Below, one piece after another: positions 28,870-37,057 of a stretch of DNA of 64,000 bases. The stretch comes from an uncultured Bacteroidota bacterium. Its GTDB lineage: Bacteria > Bacteroidota > Bacteroidia > UKL13-3. A program made the position numbers and the translations under genes. Each line of letters starts with the position of its first letter. The stretch's first letter is position 1. The stretch is from contig CAINMV010000029.1 of the NCBI GenBank assembly GCA_903850915.1, positions 1-64,000 of the forward strand, written 5' to 3'. The notes beneath the pieces were generated by a model that was not told where the DNA came from, did no database searches, and saw only the letters and a list, made by a program, of their open reading frames with translations.

Positions 28870-30498
28870 ATGCGAATTGCTTTGGCCCAACTTGACTACC
28901 ATATTGGTAATCTCGAATATAACACTCAGAAAATAATCGATAAGATTATCTTAGCGAAGAGTAAAAAAGTTGATATTATTGTCTTCTCAGAATTAAGCAT
29001 CTGCGGATACCCTCCTCGTGATTTACTTGAATTTAAAAATTTCATTCAAGGCTGCACTAATAGTGTAAATGCCATCTCGGAACATTGTGAAGGCATAGCA
29101 GCTATTGTGGGAGGCCCTTCCATCAACACAAAAAAAGAAGGCAAAGATCTTTACAATTCAGCGTTTTTCCTAGCAGATAAACAAATTAAAAAGATTGTAA
29201 ACAAAACCCTGCTTCCTACCTACGACGTTTTTGAAGAATACAGATATTTTGAGTCAAATGACGTATTTGAATGTATTGATTATAAGGGAGAACGAATTGC
29301 TTTAACGGTTTGCGAAGACCTATGGAATATAAATGAGAACCCACTTTATATTACCTGCCCTATGGATGCACTGATAGCTCAAAAGCCGACGATGATGATA
29401 AATATTGCCGCTTCTCCTTTCGACTATAGACATATCGCAGAGAGAAAAAAAACATTGCAAGACAATGCAGAGAAGTATTCTTTGCCTTTATTTTATGTAA
29501 ACCACGTAGGAGCGCAAACTGAGCTAATATTTGATGGTGGTAGCCTTGCAATCAATTCGAAAGCAGAAATAGTAAATGAGCTTCGATATTTCGAAGAAGA
29601 TTTTAAAGTAATTGATACCGATAATTTTGATGAACCCGTGCTTGACTTTGGCTTTGCCTCGGTAGAGTTAATTTATGGGGCTTTGGTTTTAGGAATTCAA
29701 GAGTATTTTGAGAAATTAGGATTTAAAAAGGCGATATTAGGTATGAGCGGCGGCATCGATAGTGCTGTTGTTTTGGCGTTAGCCGTTGATGCATTGGGCA
29801 AAGAGAACGTCCATAGCGTTCTTATGCCAAGCAAATACAGTAGCGAAGCAAGCGTTGGCGATGCATTGGAAATGATAAAAAACACCCGCTCGAGCCATGA
29901 TATAATTGCTATTGATGACGTTGTAAGTTCATTTGAAAGTACATTAAAAGAAAAATTTCAAGGTCAGGCACCCGACATCACCGAAGAAAACCTTCAGGCC
30001 AGGGCACGGGGTGTCATACTCATGGCAATAAGCAATAAATTTGGAAATATATTAATTAACACCACCAATAAAAGTGAAGCTGCTGTTGGATATGGAACAT
30101 TGTATGGTGATATGTGTGGCGGTTTATCCTTATTAGGAGATGTTTATAAAACACAAGTGTATGAGCTCGCGAATTATATTAACAGAAATGGTGAAATCAT
30201 CCCGCAGAATATTATTACCAAGGCGCCGAGTGCAGAATTAAGGCCCGACCAAAAAGATAGCGATAGCTTACCTGATTATAATATTTTGGATAAAGTTCTA
30301 TTCGAATACATTGAAAATAGAAAAGATGTGAAAGAAATTATCGCCTTTGGCTATGAGGCAACTTTAGTGCATCGCATTTTAAAAATGGTAAATGCCAATG
30401 AATACAAAAGATTTCAGGCCCCTCCTATTTTAAGAGTTTCACCTAAAGCCTTTGGAAGCGGTAGACGAATGCCTATTGTGGCAAAATATTTGGTTTAA
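28870..30498 (+). CDS. nadE: Glutamine-dependent NAD+ synthase
   Basis: A 542-residue two-domain enzyme making NAD+ from deamido-NAD+. The N-terminal nitrilase-type glutaminase (1 to about 260) has its Glu-Lys-Cys triad in FSELSICGYPP, NKTLLPTYDVF and LTVCEDLW. The C-terminal synthetase has the PP-loop LGMSGGIDSA (about 291) and NTTNKSE. It uses glutamine rather than free ammonia. nadA and nadB lie 26-30 kb away; nadC and nadD are not in the window. Confidence 0.96.
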   Translation: MRIALAQLDYHIGNLEYNTQKIIDKIILAKSKKVDIIVFSELSICGYPPRDLLEFKNFIQGCTNSVNAISEHCEGIAAIVGGPSINTKKEGKDLYNSAFFLADKQIKKIVNKTLLPTYDVFEEYRYFESNDVFECIDYKGERIALTVCEDLWNINENPLYITCPMDALIAQKPTMMINIAASPFDYRHIAERKKTLQDNAEKYSLPLFYVNHVGAQTELIFDGGSLAINSKAEIVNELRYFEEDFKVIDTDNFDEPVLDFGFASVELIYGALVLGIQEYFEKLGFKKAILGMSGGIDSAVVLALAVDALGKENVHSVLMPSKYSSEASVGDALEMIKNTRSSHDIIAIDDVVSSFESTLKEKFQGQAPDITEENLQARARGVILMAISNKFGNILINTTNKSEAAVGYGTLYGDMCGGLSLLGDVYKTQVYELANYINRNGEIIPQNIITKAPSAELRPDQKDSDSLPDYNILDKVLFEYIENRKDVKEIIAFGYEATLVHRILKMVNANEYKRFQAPPILRVSPKAFGSGRRMPIVAKYLV

Positions 30499-30542
30499 TT
30501 CAAACTTCGCTTTTTCCTTCTTTTTTTACTTAATTTGCCGCA

Positions 30543-33500
30543 ATGAGAAAATATAAATTCCTTCTGGCAATTTCTATACTTCTGGTTTTAATGATTGGAA
30601 AAATTAACGCTCAGGTTTTCTCTGGCGGCGGCGGGGCCATAAGTGACGACAGCTTACCTAATTATTACTCGCTTAACGTTTCGTCCGGGTTCTCTACTAT
30701 AAACTTTAATTATGGCGTTTACGGCGTTGCAACCACTATTACTCATCCTTTTGATGCAGATCTACATATTTTTCTTATTGCCCCAGACGGTGTAACTGTA
30801 GAATTAAGCACCAAGAATGGAAGTAGTGGTGACAATTACACCAATACAATTTTCACAAATTACGCCACGAATAGTATCTCCAACGCCTCTGTTTCGAAGC
30901 CCCCATTTAATGGAACTTTTCGTCCTGAAGCTTCCTTATCAGTGGTGAACAATGGACAAAATGCAAATGGAATTTGGAAGCTAATGATTGTTGATTCAAA
31001 GAAAAATTCTGACGCTGGGTACCTTCAAGGATGGAGCTTAATATTTTCGAGTAACCCTTCCAAACCTATCCCATTCACCAGCTCCAATTTACCTATAATG
31101 CTTATTAATACCAATGGCCAAGCGATACAAGACGAACCAAAAGTATTTGGAGACATGCGTATTATTAGCAACGACACCTCTTTAAATTTCCTGAACGACA
31201 CCACTAAATTTTACAAACACAATATTGCCATCGAGTCAAGAGGATCAAGCTCACAAGGATTCCCGAAAAAGCCTTATGGCTTCTTTACTGTGGACGCCAA
31301 TGGTATAGATAGCAACACTTCTTTGCTTGGCTTGCCTGAAGAACACAGCTGGATATTAAATGCAACCTACAACGACAAATCCTTGATGCGCGATGTGATG
31401 ACTTATGAATTAGCGCGTAGAACAGGTAGATATGCCACACGTTATAAATATTGTGAACTCTTTATTAATGGCAGTTATGAAGGAATTTACATTTTGATGG
31501 AGAAGATTAAAAGAGATGCGAATCGTGTTGATATTTCTAAGCTCATGCCAACAGACACCGCAGGAGATGAACTTACTGGCGGTTATATCGTAAAGATCGA
31601 CAAAACAACGGGTAATTTCAATGGAGGGTGGACAGATACTTTTCCAACGTATCCAAATTCTCCTTACAAAATTTTCTTTCAATACGACTATCCGGAATTG
31701 GCGGCAATGCCTACTCAGCAAAGTAATTACATAAAAAACTACATTTATCTTTTTGAGAATGCTTTGGCTGGATCACAGTTCACCCATCCCACTTTAGGTT
31801 ATAGGCAATATGCAGATGTTGGCAGCTTTATTGATTTATCCATTATGAATGAGATAAGTAAAAATGTCGATGGTTATAGGCTAAGCACCTACCTATATAA
31901 AGACAAAGTAAGTAAAGGAGGGAAATTAACTATGGGGCCAATTTGGGACTATAATCTCGCATGGAACAATGCTGACTACGGCAACAGTTCGGCAACTTCT
32001 GGTTGGGAAATAGATCTCTCGGCTACAGCACCCTTTTGGTGGAAACGATTCCGACAAGATACGGGATATGTAAATTCTTTTTATTGTCGTTGGAGTCAAC
32101 TTAGAAATTCGACATTATCCTTTCACGACATCAATAATTTCATTGATTCTACGCAAGCCTATTTAAAAGAAGCTGCCTTCCGTAATTTCCAACGTTGGCC
32201 AGTTCTTGGGTTGTACGTTTGGCCAAATCCTAGTCCGTTAAGCTTTACCATGGAAGATGAAAACACTAATTTAAAGGCATGGATAAACAACAGATTTGCT
32301 TGGATAGACAGCCAAGTTGGAGCAAATTGTAATACTGTTAACACCTGTAAACCAAAAGTAGGGTTGTTTGCAGATAATACAGTAGTATGCAAAAACCAAC
32401 CTGTAAAATTATATGCAGATGGCATTGGCACAAGCTTTCAATGGTCGCCAGCCATTGGATTAAACACCACGATTGGCAGAAATGTAATTGCCACAGCAGA
32501 TACCACCAGGACCTATAGAGTAATAATGACAACCCAATACGGCTGCAAAGACACCGGATATATCACCATAACAACATTGCCGCTTCCCAACAAGAATTTA
32601 ACTGGAAACACTTCGATATGTAAAGGAACGAGTACCATATTATCAGCAACTGTTGGAGCAACATCATACAAATGGACTCCTTCAGTTTCTCTAGATACAG
32701 GTTATGGACGGCAAGTTGTTGCTACTCCATTAATTACCACAACCTACAAGATGGTTGCCTTCAACGCCTCCGGTTGCTCTGATTCAAGCTACATCACCGT
32801 TGTTGTAAATCAAAATGTGATTGTAAAAATCACACCTTCAAAAGACACGGCTTGTTTAAACGAAAATGTTACCCTTACAGCGTCAGGAGCCAATACCTAT
32901 CGATGGCTTGCGACTAATGGACTGAACGATACATCAGGTAATATAGTAGTTGTACATCCAAACACAGCCACAACTTATAAAGTAATTGGAACGTCCGTAT
33001 TGGGTTGCTTGGACACCGCAATATTTACATTAAATTATTACCCAAAGAGCTTCCTTCAAATTAACACTGCTTCCAATCAGATGTGCATAGGCGATACGCG
33101 TGCACTCACTGTTATGGGCGGAAATTCATATCAATGGCTGCCCAACACCTATTTCAGTGGCTCCACATCTTCATCAATAACTGTTTCACCGAATTCAACG
33201 ACAACGTTTAGAGTAGCTGGAGTAAGTAAAAATGGTTGTTTAGATACTACCTCAATCCAACTCATTGTAATGCCCAAACCTAAAGTGGAGATTACCACTC
33301 CGGACACTCAATTATGTTATGGGAGATCCGCTATTTTAACCGCTTCAGGAGCCGCCTCATATCAATGGATACCAAATAGTGGACTCAGTGTAACAAATGG
33401 GAATATCGCCTTTGTAAATCCACTAGTTAAGAGCACCTACATTGTGGTTGGAACCAATGCCAACGGATGTAAAGATACCGCTAGAATTACCATAGCTATA

Positions 33501-34223
33501 CAAAACAAACCTATACTAAAAATCACTGGAAATACTGATTTGTGCCGCGGTCAGAGTAATTCACTACTAGCAACGGGAGCTGCCACTTATACGTGGTATC
33601 CAGCAATAGGACTTAATAAAACATTTGGCGACCAGGTGGAGGCCTCACCTGAAAGTTCAACTACCTATCATGTGGTAGGAATCGGAAATAATGGATGTAT
33701 TGACACCTTTAATTTTCGAATAACCGTGCATGAAGTCCCATCCGTATCTATATCACCGACAACGACAACCATAAACAAAGGGCAACAGACTATATTATCA
33801 GCTTCAGGAGCTAAAAATTTTACTTGGTGGCCTATAAGTGGCTTAAATACGACCACAGGAAACATTGTTATTGCTTCGCCAACAACCACAACAACATACA
33901 TTGTTACAGGCTCAGACAGCAATCAATGCATCACAAGTAGCACCGCCACCATTTATGTTACTACTGTTGGAATAAATCATAAAACGGCTGAGAATTCACG
34001 AATTACCATCTATCCAAATCCTGTTAACGGCAATGAAATTGTTATTAAAGATAATGGTTATGATGAAGATAAAAAGGCATGTGCGCTATACGACTTAACA
34101 GGAAAGACGCTATGTACCTTTGCACTTCATGGAGCAGAAACCACGCTAGGCATAAGCAACATCACATCCGGAGTTTATTTTATTAAAGTTGGACAAGAAT
34201 TTCTTCGATTTGAAAAATTATAA
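30543..34223 (+). CDS. Secreted CotH-kinase-like protein with P-domain, Ig-like repeats and T9SS signal
   Basis: A 1226-residue multidomain protein. After a signal peptide (about 1-23) comes a proprotein-convertase P-domain (about 25-175, DADLHIFLIAPDG and GIWKLMIVDS). A CotH-like spore-coat kinase domain (about 185-600) follows, with RGSSSQGFPKKPYGF, LMEKIKRD and GPIWDYNLAWNN. Seven tandem repeats of about 77 residues (from about 603) precede a C-terminal T9SS type A sorting domain with YPNPV and ending SGVYFIKVGQEFLRFEKL. It is probably exported and attached to the cell surface. Whether the CotH domain is an active protein kinase is not known. Confidence 0.88.
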   Translation: MRKYKFLLAISILLVLMIGKINAQVFSGGGGAISDDSLPNYYSLNVSSGFSTINFNYGVYGVATTITHPFDADLHIFLIAPDGVTVELSTKNGSSGDNYTNTIFTNYATNSISNASVSKPPFNGTFRPEASLSVVNNGQNANGIWKLMIVDSKKNSDAGYLQGWSLIFSSNPSKPIPFTSSNLPIMLINTNGQAIQDEPKVFGDMRIISNDTSLNFLNDTTKFYKHNIAIESRGSSSQGFPKKPYGFFTVDANGIDSNTSLLGLPEEHSWILNATYNDKSLMRDVMTYELARRTGRYATRYKYCELFINGSYEGIYILMEKIKRDANRVDISKLMPTDTAGDELTGGYIVKIDKTTGNFNGGWTDTFPTYPNSPYKIFFQYDYPELAAMPTQQSNYIKNYIYLFENALAGSQFTHPTLGYRQYADVGSFIDLSIMNEISKNVDGYRLSTYLYKDKVSKGGKLTMGPIWDYNLAWNNADYGNSSATSGWEIDLSATAPFWWKRFRQDTGYVNSFYCRWSQLRNSTLSFHDINNFIDSTQAYLKEAAFRNFQRWPVLGLYVWPNPSPLSFTMEDENTNLKAWINNRFAWIDSQVGANCNTVNTCKPKVGLFADNTVVCKNQPVKLYADGIGTSFQWSPAIGLNTTIGRNVIATADTTRTYRVIMTTQYGCKDTGYITITTLPLPNKNLTGNTSICKGTSTILSATVGATSYKWTPSVSLDTGYGRQVVATPLITTTYKMVAFNASGCSDSSYITVVVNQNVIVKITPSKDTACLNENVTLTASGANTYRWLATNGLNDTSGNIVVVHPNTATTYKVIGTSVLGCLDTAIFTLNYYPKSFLQINTASNQMCIGDTRALTVMGGNSYQWLPNTYFSGSTSSSITVSPNSTTTFRVAGVSKNGCLDTTSIQLIVMPKPKVEITTPDTQLCYGRSAILTASGAASYQWIPNSGLSVTNGNIAFVNPLVKSTYIVVGTNANGCKDTARITIAIQNKPILKITGNTDLCRGQSNSLLATGAATYTWYPAIGLNKTFGDQVEASPESSTTYHVVGIGNNGCIDTFNFRITVHEVPSVSISPTTTTINKGQQTILSASGAKNFTWWPISGLNTTTGNIVIASPTTTTTYIVTGSDSNQCITSSTATIYVTTVGINHKTAENSRITIYPNPVNGNEIVIKDNGYDEDKKACALYDLTGKTLCTFALHGAETTLGISNITSGVYFIKVGQEFLRFEKL
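32346..33963 (+). repeat. Seven tandem Ig/PKD-like repeats within the CotH protein gene
   Basis: Seven diverged units of about 77 codons share the order: an opening Cys, a T.TASGA..Y.W.P strand, an N..V...P.TTTTY.V.G segment and a GC.DT ending. Each of the first six has two Cys that could form a disulfide. The seventh lacks the first Cys. The units are protein-level repeats, not near-identical DNA repeats. Confidence 0.8.
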
Positions 34224-34354
34224 ATGATTGGAAAAGTTTGTTTTACCGAACAAATAAATTCATGAATTGAAATCTTATACCTAATAAATTTAGGTTAAAT
34301 AAAATTGGATTCTACAAAAGGACTTATTCATAAAAAATGTTTTAAATTTGCAAC

Positions 34355-34897
34355 TTGATACTTAAAGACACAGAGAAATTCCTCATTCGAAACTTAACAT
34401 TGCTTTTTATTGTCAATCTTTTATTGGCATGCGGCCATTATCCAAATCAAAATACCAAAGAAAAAAGCGTCGCCGATTCGACCCTTTCTCAAACCATGGA
34501 CACCAAACTTAACACACTTACAGAGGCTGAAAAATATGTTATTCTGAATAAAGGAACTGAAAGGCCTTATACTGGGGAATATACAGACAACTTCAAAAAA
34601 GGAATTTATGTATGTCGGCAATGCGATGCTCCACTTTATACTTCAGAATCGAAATTCCATTCCGATTGTGGTTGGCCAAGCTTTGATGACGAAATAAAAG
34701 GAGCTGTAAAAAGAATTACCGATTCGGATGGCAGAAGAACTGAGATACTTTGTGCAAAATGTGGAGGACATTTAGGGCATGTATTTTTAGGTGAAGGATT
34801 TACGTCAAAAGAGACCCGTCATTGTGTAAATTCTATTTCCATGAAATTTATAGAAGCCATTTCTGACTCCTCAACCGATGCTCCAGGTCAAAATTAA
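34355..34897 (+). CDS. msrB: Peptide-methionine (R)-S-oxide reductase, lipoprotein form
   Basis: A 180-residue protein starting at a TTG codon. An N-terminal signal peptide with lipobox LLLACGH suggests lipid anchoring in the envelope. The MsrB domain (about 52-165) has the zinc CxxC pairs CRQC and CAKC, the GWPSFDD motif and the catalytic [11 protein letters not shown]. It repairs methionine-R-sulfoxide in proteins. A downstream ATG at 34497 would give a cytosolic form without the lipobox, so the TTG start is a judgement. Confidence 0.87.
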   Translation: MILKDTEKFLIRNLTLLFIVNLLLACGHYPNQNTKEKSVADSTLSQTMDTKLNTLTEAEKYVILNKGTERPYTGEYTDNFKKGIYVCRQCDAPLYTSESKFHSDCGWPSFDDEIKGAVKRITDSDGRRTEILCAKCGGHLGHVFLGEGFTSKETRHCVNSISMKFIEAISDSSTDAPGQN

Positions 34898-34901
34898 ACT
34901 A

Positions 34902-35381
34902 CTATTTCTTCACCGGAATAACAACTTCAACTTTTACTTTAGCTACTCCTTCTAGAATCATATCTATACTGCGTGCTGCACCTTCGCTTAAATCCAGAAT
35001 ACGTGTATTCCAAGTAGGGAAAGTATCGTTTACTTTAACAAACACCACTTTTTTATTTTTCAAATGCGTAACCTTTAAAAAAGTTCCTAATGGAATTGTA
35101 GCGGAAGCTGCTGAGAATTTTTGATTGTTGAAAATATCACCGCTAGCGGTATTTCTGCCATTCCAATCAGCACCATACCAAGAGGCTACACCTTCTTTTA
35201 AAAAAGTAGTTTTGTATTGTGTGACATCTGCATAAACGGCAATACTATCGGCAAGCGTTTTCGCTTCATTTATTTTTAGATGGCGTTTGCAAGACATCCC
35301 CAAAAAAAAGACACCAATTATTAGCGCAAAAATTATCAAACGTTTGTAAACAATGATATCCAAATTCTTGAGTAGAGGCAT
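34902..35381 (-). CDS. RlpA-like double-psi beta-barrel protein
   Basis: A 159-residue protein with an N-terminal hydrophobic segment (about 13-30) ending in GMSCK, a likely lipobox. The DPBB domain (about 60-155) has GVASWYGADWNGRNTASGD, PLGTFLKVTHL and RILDLSEGAA. This matches RlpA, a septal lytic transglycosylase family, without the SPOR domain. The catalytic Asp of RlpA may correspond to the D in NDTFP or LDLS. It is convergent with msrB. Confidence 0.83.
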   Translation of the reverse strand: MPLLKNLDIIVYKRLIIFALIIGVFFLGMSCKRHLKINEAKTLADSIAVYADVTQYKTTFLKEGVASWYGADWNGRNTASGDIFNNQKFSAASATIPLGTFLKVTHLKNKKVVFVKVNDTFPTWNTRILDLSEGAARSIDMILEGVAKVKVEVVIPVKK

Positions 35382-35422
35382 AAGAAATAAGTTGAGTGAT
35401 TATTGAGCTGAAAAAAAGAACA

Positions 35423-36193
35423 TTATTCTGATTTTAAAACTTGATCAAGAAAATGAATTATATCCTTCCAAGATTCCTTATCCGCCAATTCATTATAGGC
35501 GATAGGCAAATTAAATTTTTCGCCCATAGCCGTCGCATTAGGGTTTGAGAATGCATGCGTTGCTCCAGCATACGATTTAAAATAATATTCAGCACCTACT
35601 GCTTTCATTTCAGCTTTAAAGCCTTGAACCTCCGCCTCATCAATAAATTTATCATCCTCGCCATGACAAACTAAGATTGCAGCATTAATTTTATTGTTTA
35701 TTTTTGAAACACCAGACAAACTACCATGAATGGAAACAGCAGCATGAATATTCGCCCCCAAACGAGCCATATTAAGTGCCATTCCACCTCCAAAGCAATA
35801 TCCCAAAGCAATGGTTTTTCGAGTATCAGCAACCTCTAACGATACAACTTTTTCCAGGGCGGCATCAAAATGCGCCTTCGTCATTAAAGTGTCTTTATAA
35901 AATGGCTCTGCTAATTTACCAGCATCCGTTGGATTATCTGCAACTTGACCATTTCCATATATATCTATTGCAAAGGCACAATATCCCAAATGAGCGAATT
36001 GACGGGCCCTGCTTTTGATATAATCATTGAGGCCCCACCATTCATGAATTAAAATAATTAAAGGCTTTTTGTATGGTAATGAAGCATCATAGGCTAAAAA
36101 TCCAGTCATATTTACTTCGACACATTGATATTCAATCCTATCTTCTTTTATATTAGTGGCTATGGATAGGTATTCGTTATGCAATGACTTCAT
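35423..36193 (-). CDS. Dienelactone hydrolase family protein
   Basis: A 256-residue alpha/beta hydrolase with LIHEWWGLNDYI, the nucleophile elbow GYCFGGGMAL (Cys as in dienelactone hydrolase), Asp in GEDDKFID and His in GATHAFSNP. The family hydrolyses lactones and related esters. The physiological substrate is not evident, and no aromatic catabolic genes flank it. Confidence 0.87.
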   Translation of the reverse strand: MKSLHNEYLSIATNIKEDRIEYQCVEVNMTGFLAYDASLPYKKPLIILIHEWWGLNDYIKSRARQFAHLGYCAFAIDIYGNGQVADNPTDAGKLAEPFYKDTLMTKAHFDAALEKVVSLEVADTRKTIALGYCFGGGMALNMARLGANIHAAVSIHGSLSGVSKINNKINAAILVCHGEDDKFIDEAEVQGFKAEMKAVGAEYYFKSYAGATHAFSNPNATAMGEKFNLPIAYNELADKESWKDIIHFLDQVLKSE

Positions 36194-36246
36194 GATATTT
36201 ATTATTTATTTTTAGGAAAATAGACACGTTGATATTTTCTTTCGTA

Positions 36247-37029
36247 TTACTTTACCACAAAATCATCTGCATCGAGAAGCACCGGAAACTGAGATCGAAA
36301 TGAATACAGAGCGGCTTTATCTAAGGCAATGGTTTGCAAGCATTCAACGTTGTCTGTCAACATTTCGACTTCCCCTAAGAAATCCACTGACGCACTTCCA
36401 CCAGAGTATGCGAAACCATTTCCATCTACTCCAACACGATTAACGCCAATAACAAAACAGCTATTTTCTATAGCCCTAGCCTGCAATAACTTATTCCATT
36501 GTTGAACTCTTTTTGATGGCCAGTTGGCAACGTAAAGAAGAATGTCAAATGGATTATTGGATTTGTTACGACTCCAAACAGGAAAACGTAAATCGTAACA
36601 AATTAGAGGGCGAATACGCCATCCTTTGTAATCAATAATGAGTGTTTCCTTACCAGCAGAATAATGTTTAGGCTCATCTCCCATTGTAAACAAATGACGT
36701 TTATCGTAAGTTACCATTTCACCTGACGGCTGCATCCAAACAAAGCGATTATAGTAATTCCCATTATCGAAACACATTAAACTACCACAAACAACACATT
36801 CTTTAAGCTGTGCCTGAGCGCGCATGAAATCAACACCAACTTTATAACTATCATGCGCTAATGCATCTGGATTCATACTAAAGCCAGTTGCAAACATTTC
36901 AGGAAGCACAATAATATCCGTATTAACTATATCCTTAATTAGCAATGTAATATGATTAATATTGGATTGTGCATTTTCCCAAATGATATCAAGCTGAACT
37001 AATGTAATCTTCAATGTATCCATGGCCAT
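36247..37029 (-). CDS. Carbon-nitrogen hydrolase, omega-amidase-like (nitrilase superfamily)
   Basis: A 260-residue enzyme with the Glu-Lys-Cys triad in LPEMFATGFSMNP, TYDKRHLFTMGDE and PLICYDLRFPVWSR. These motifs match the YafV/omega-amidase branch, which deamidates alpha-ketoglutaramate or related compounds from transamination. The annotated ATG is followed two codons later by a second ATG that is equally plausible. It lies 28 bp downstream of tamL. Confidence 0.87.
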   Translation of the reverse strand: MAMDTLKITLVQLDIIWENAQSNINHITLLIKDIVNTDIIVLPEMFATGFSMNPDALAHDSYKVGVDFMRAQAQLKECVVCGSLMCFDNGNYYNRFVWMQPSGEMVTYDKRHLFTMGDEPKHYSAGKETLIIDYKGWRIRPLICYDLRFPVWSRNKSNNPFDILLYVANWPSKRVQQWNKLLQARAIENSCFVIGVNRVGVDGNGFAYSGGSASVDFLGEVEMLTDNVECLQTIALDKAALYSFRSQFPVLLDADDFVVK

Positions 37030-37057
37030 GGCAATATTATATTAAGTAATTGAACGA

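Noticed and set aside
34343-34350. TAAATTTG as a promoter box for msrB
   Set aside because: Transcription would begin at or just past the TTG start at 34355, and no -33 element is at a suitable distance.
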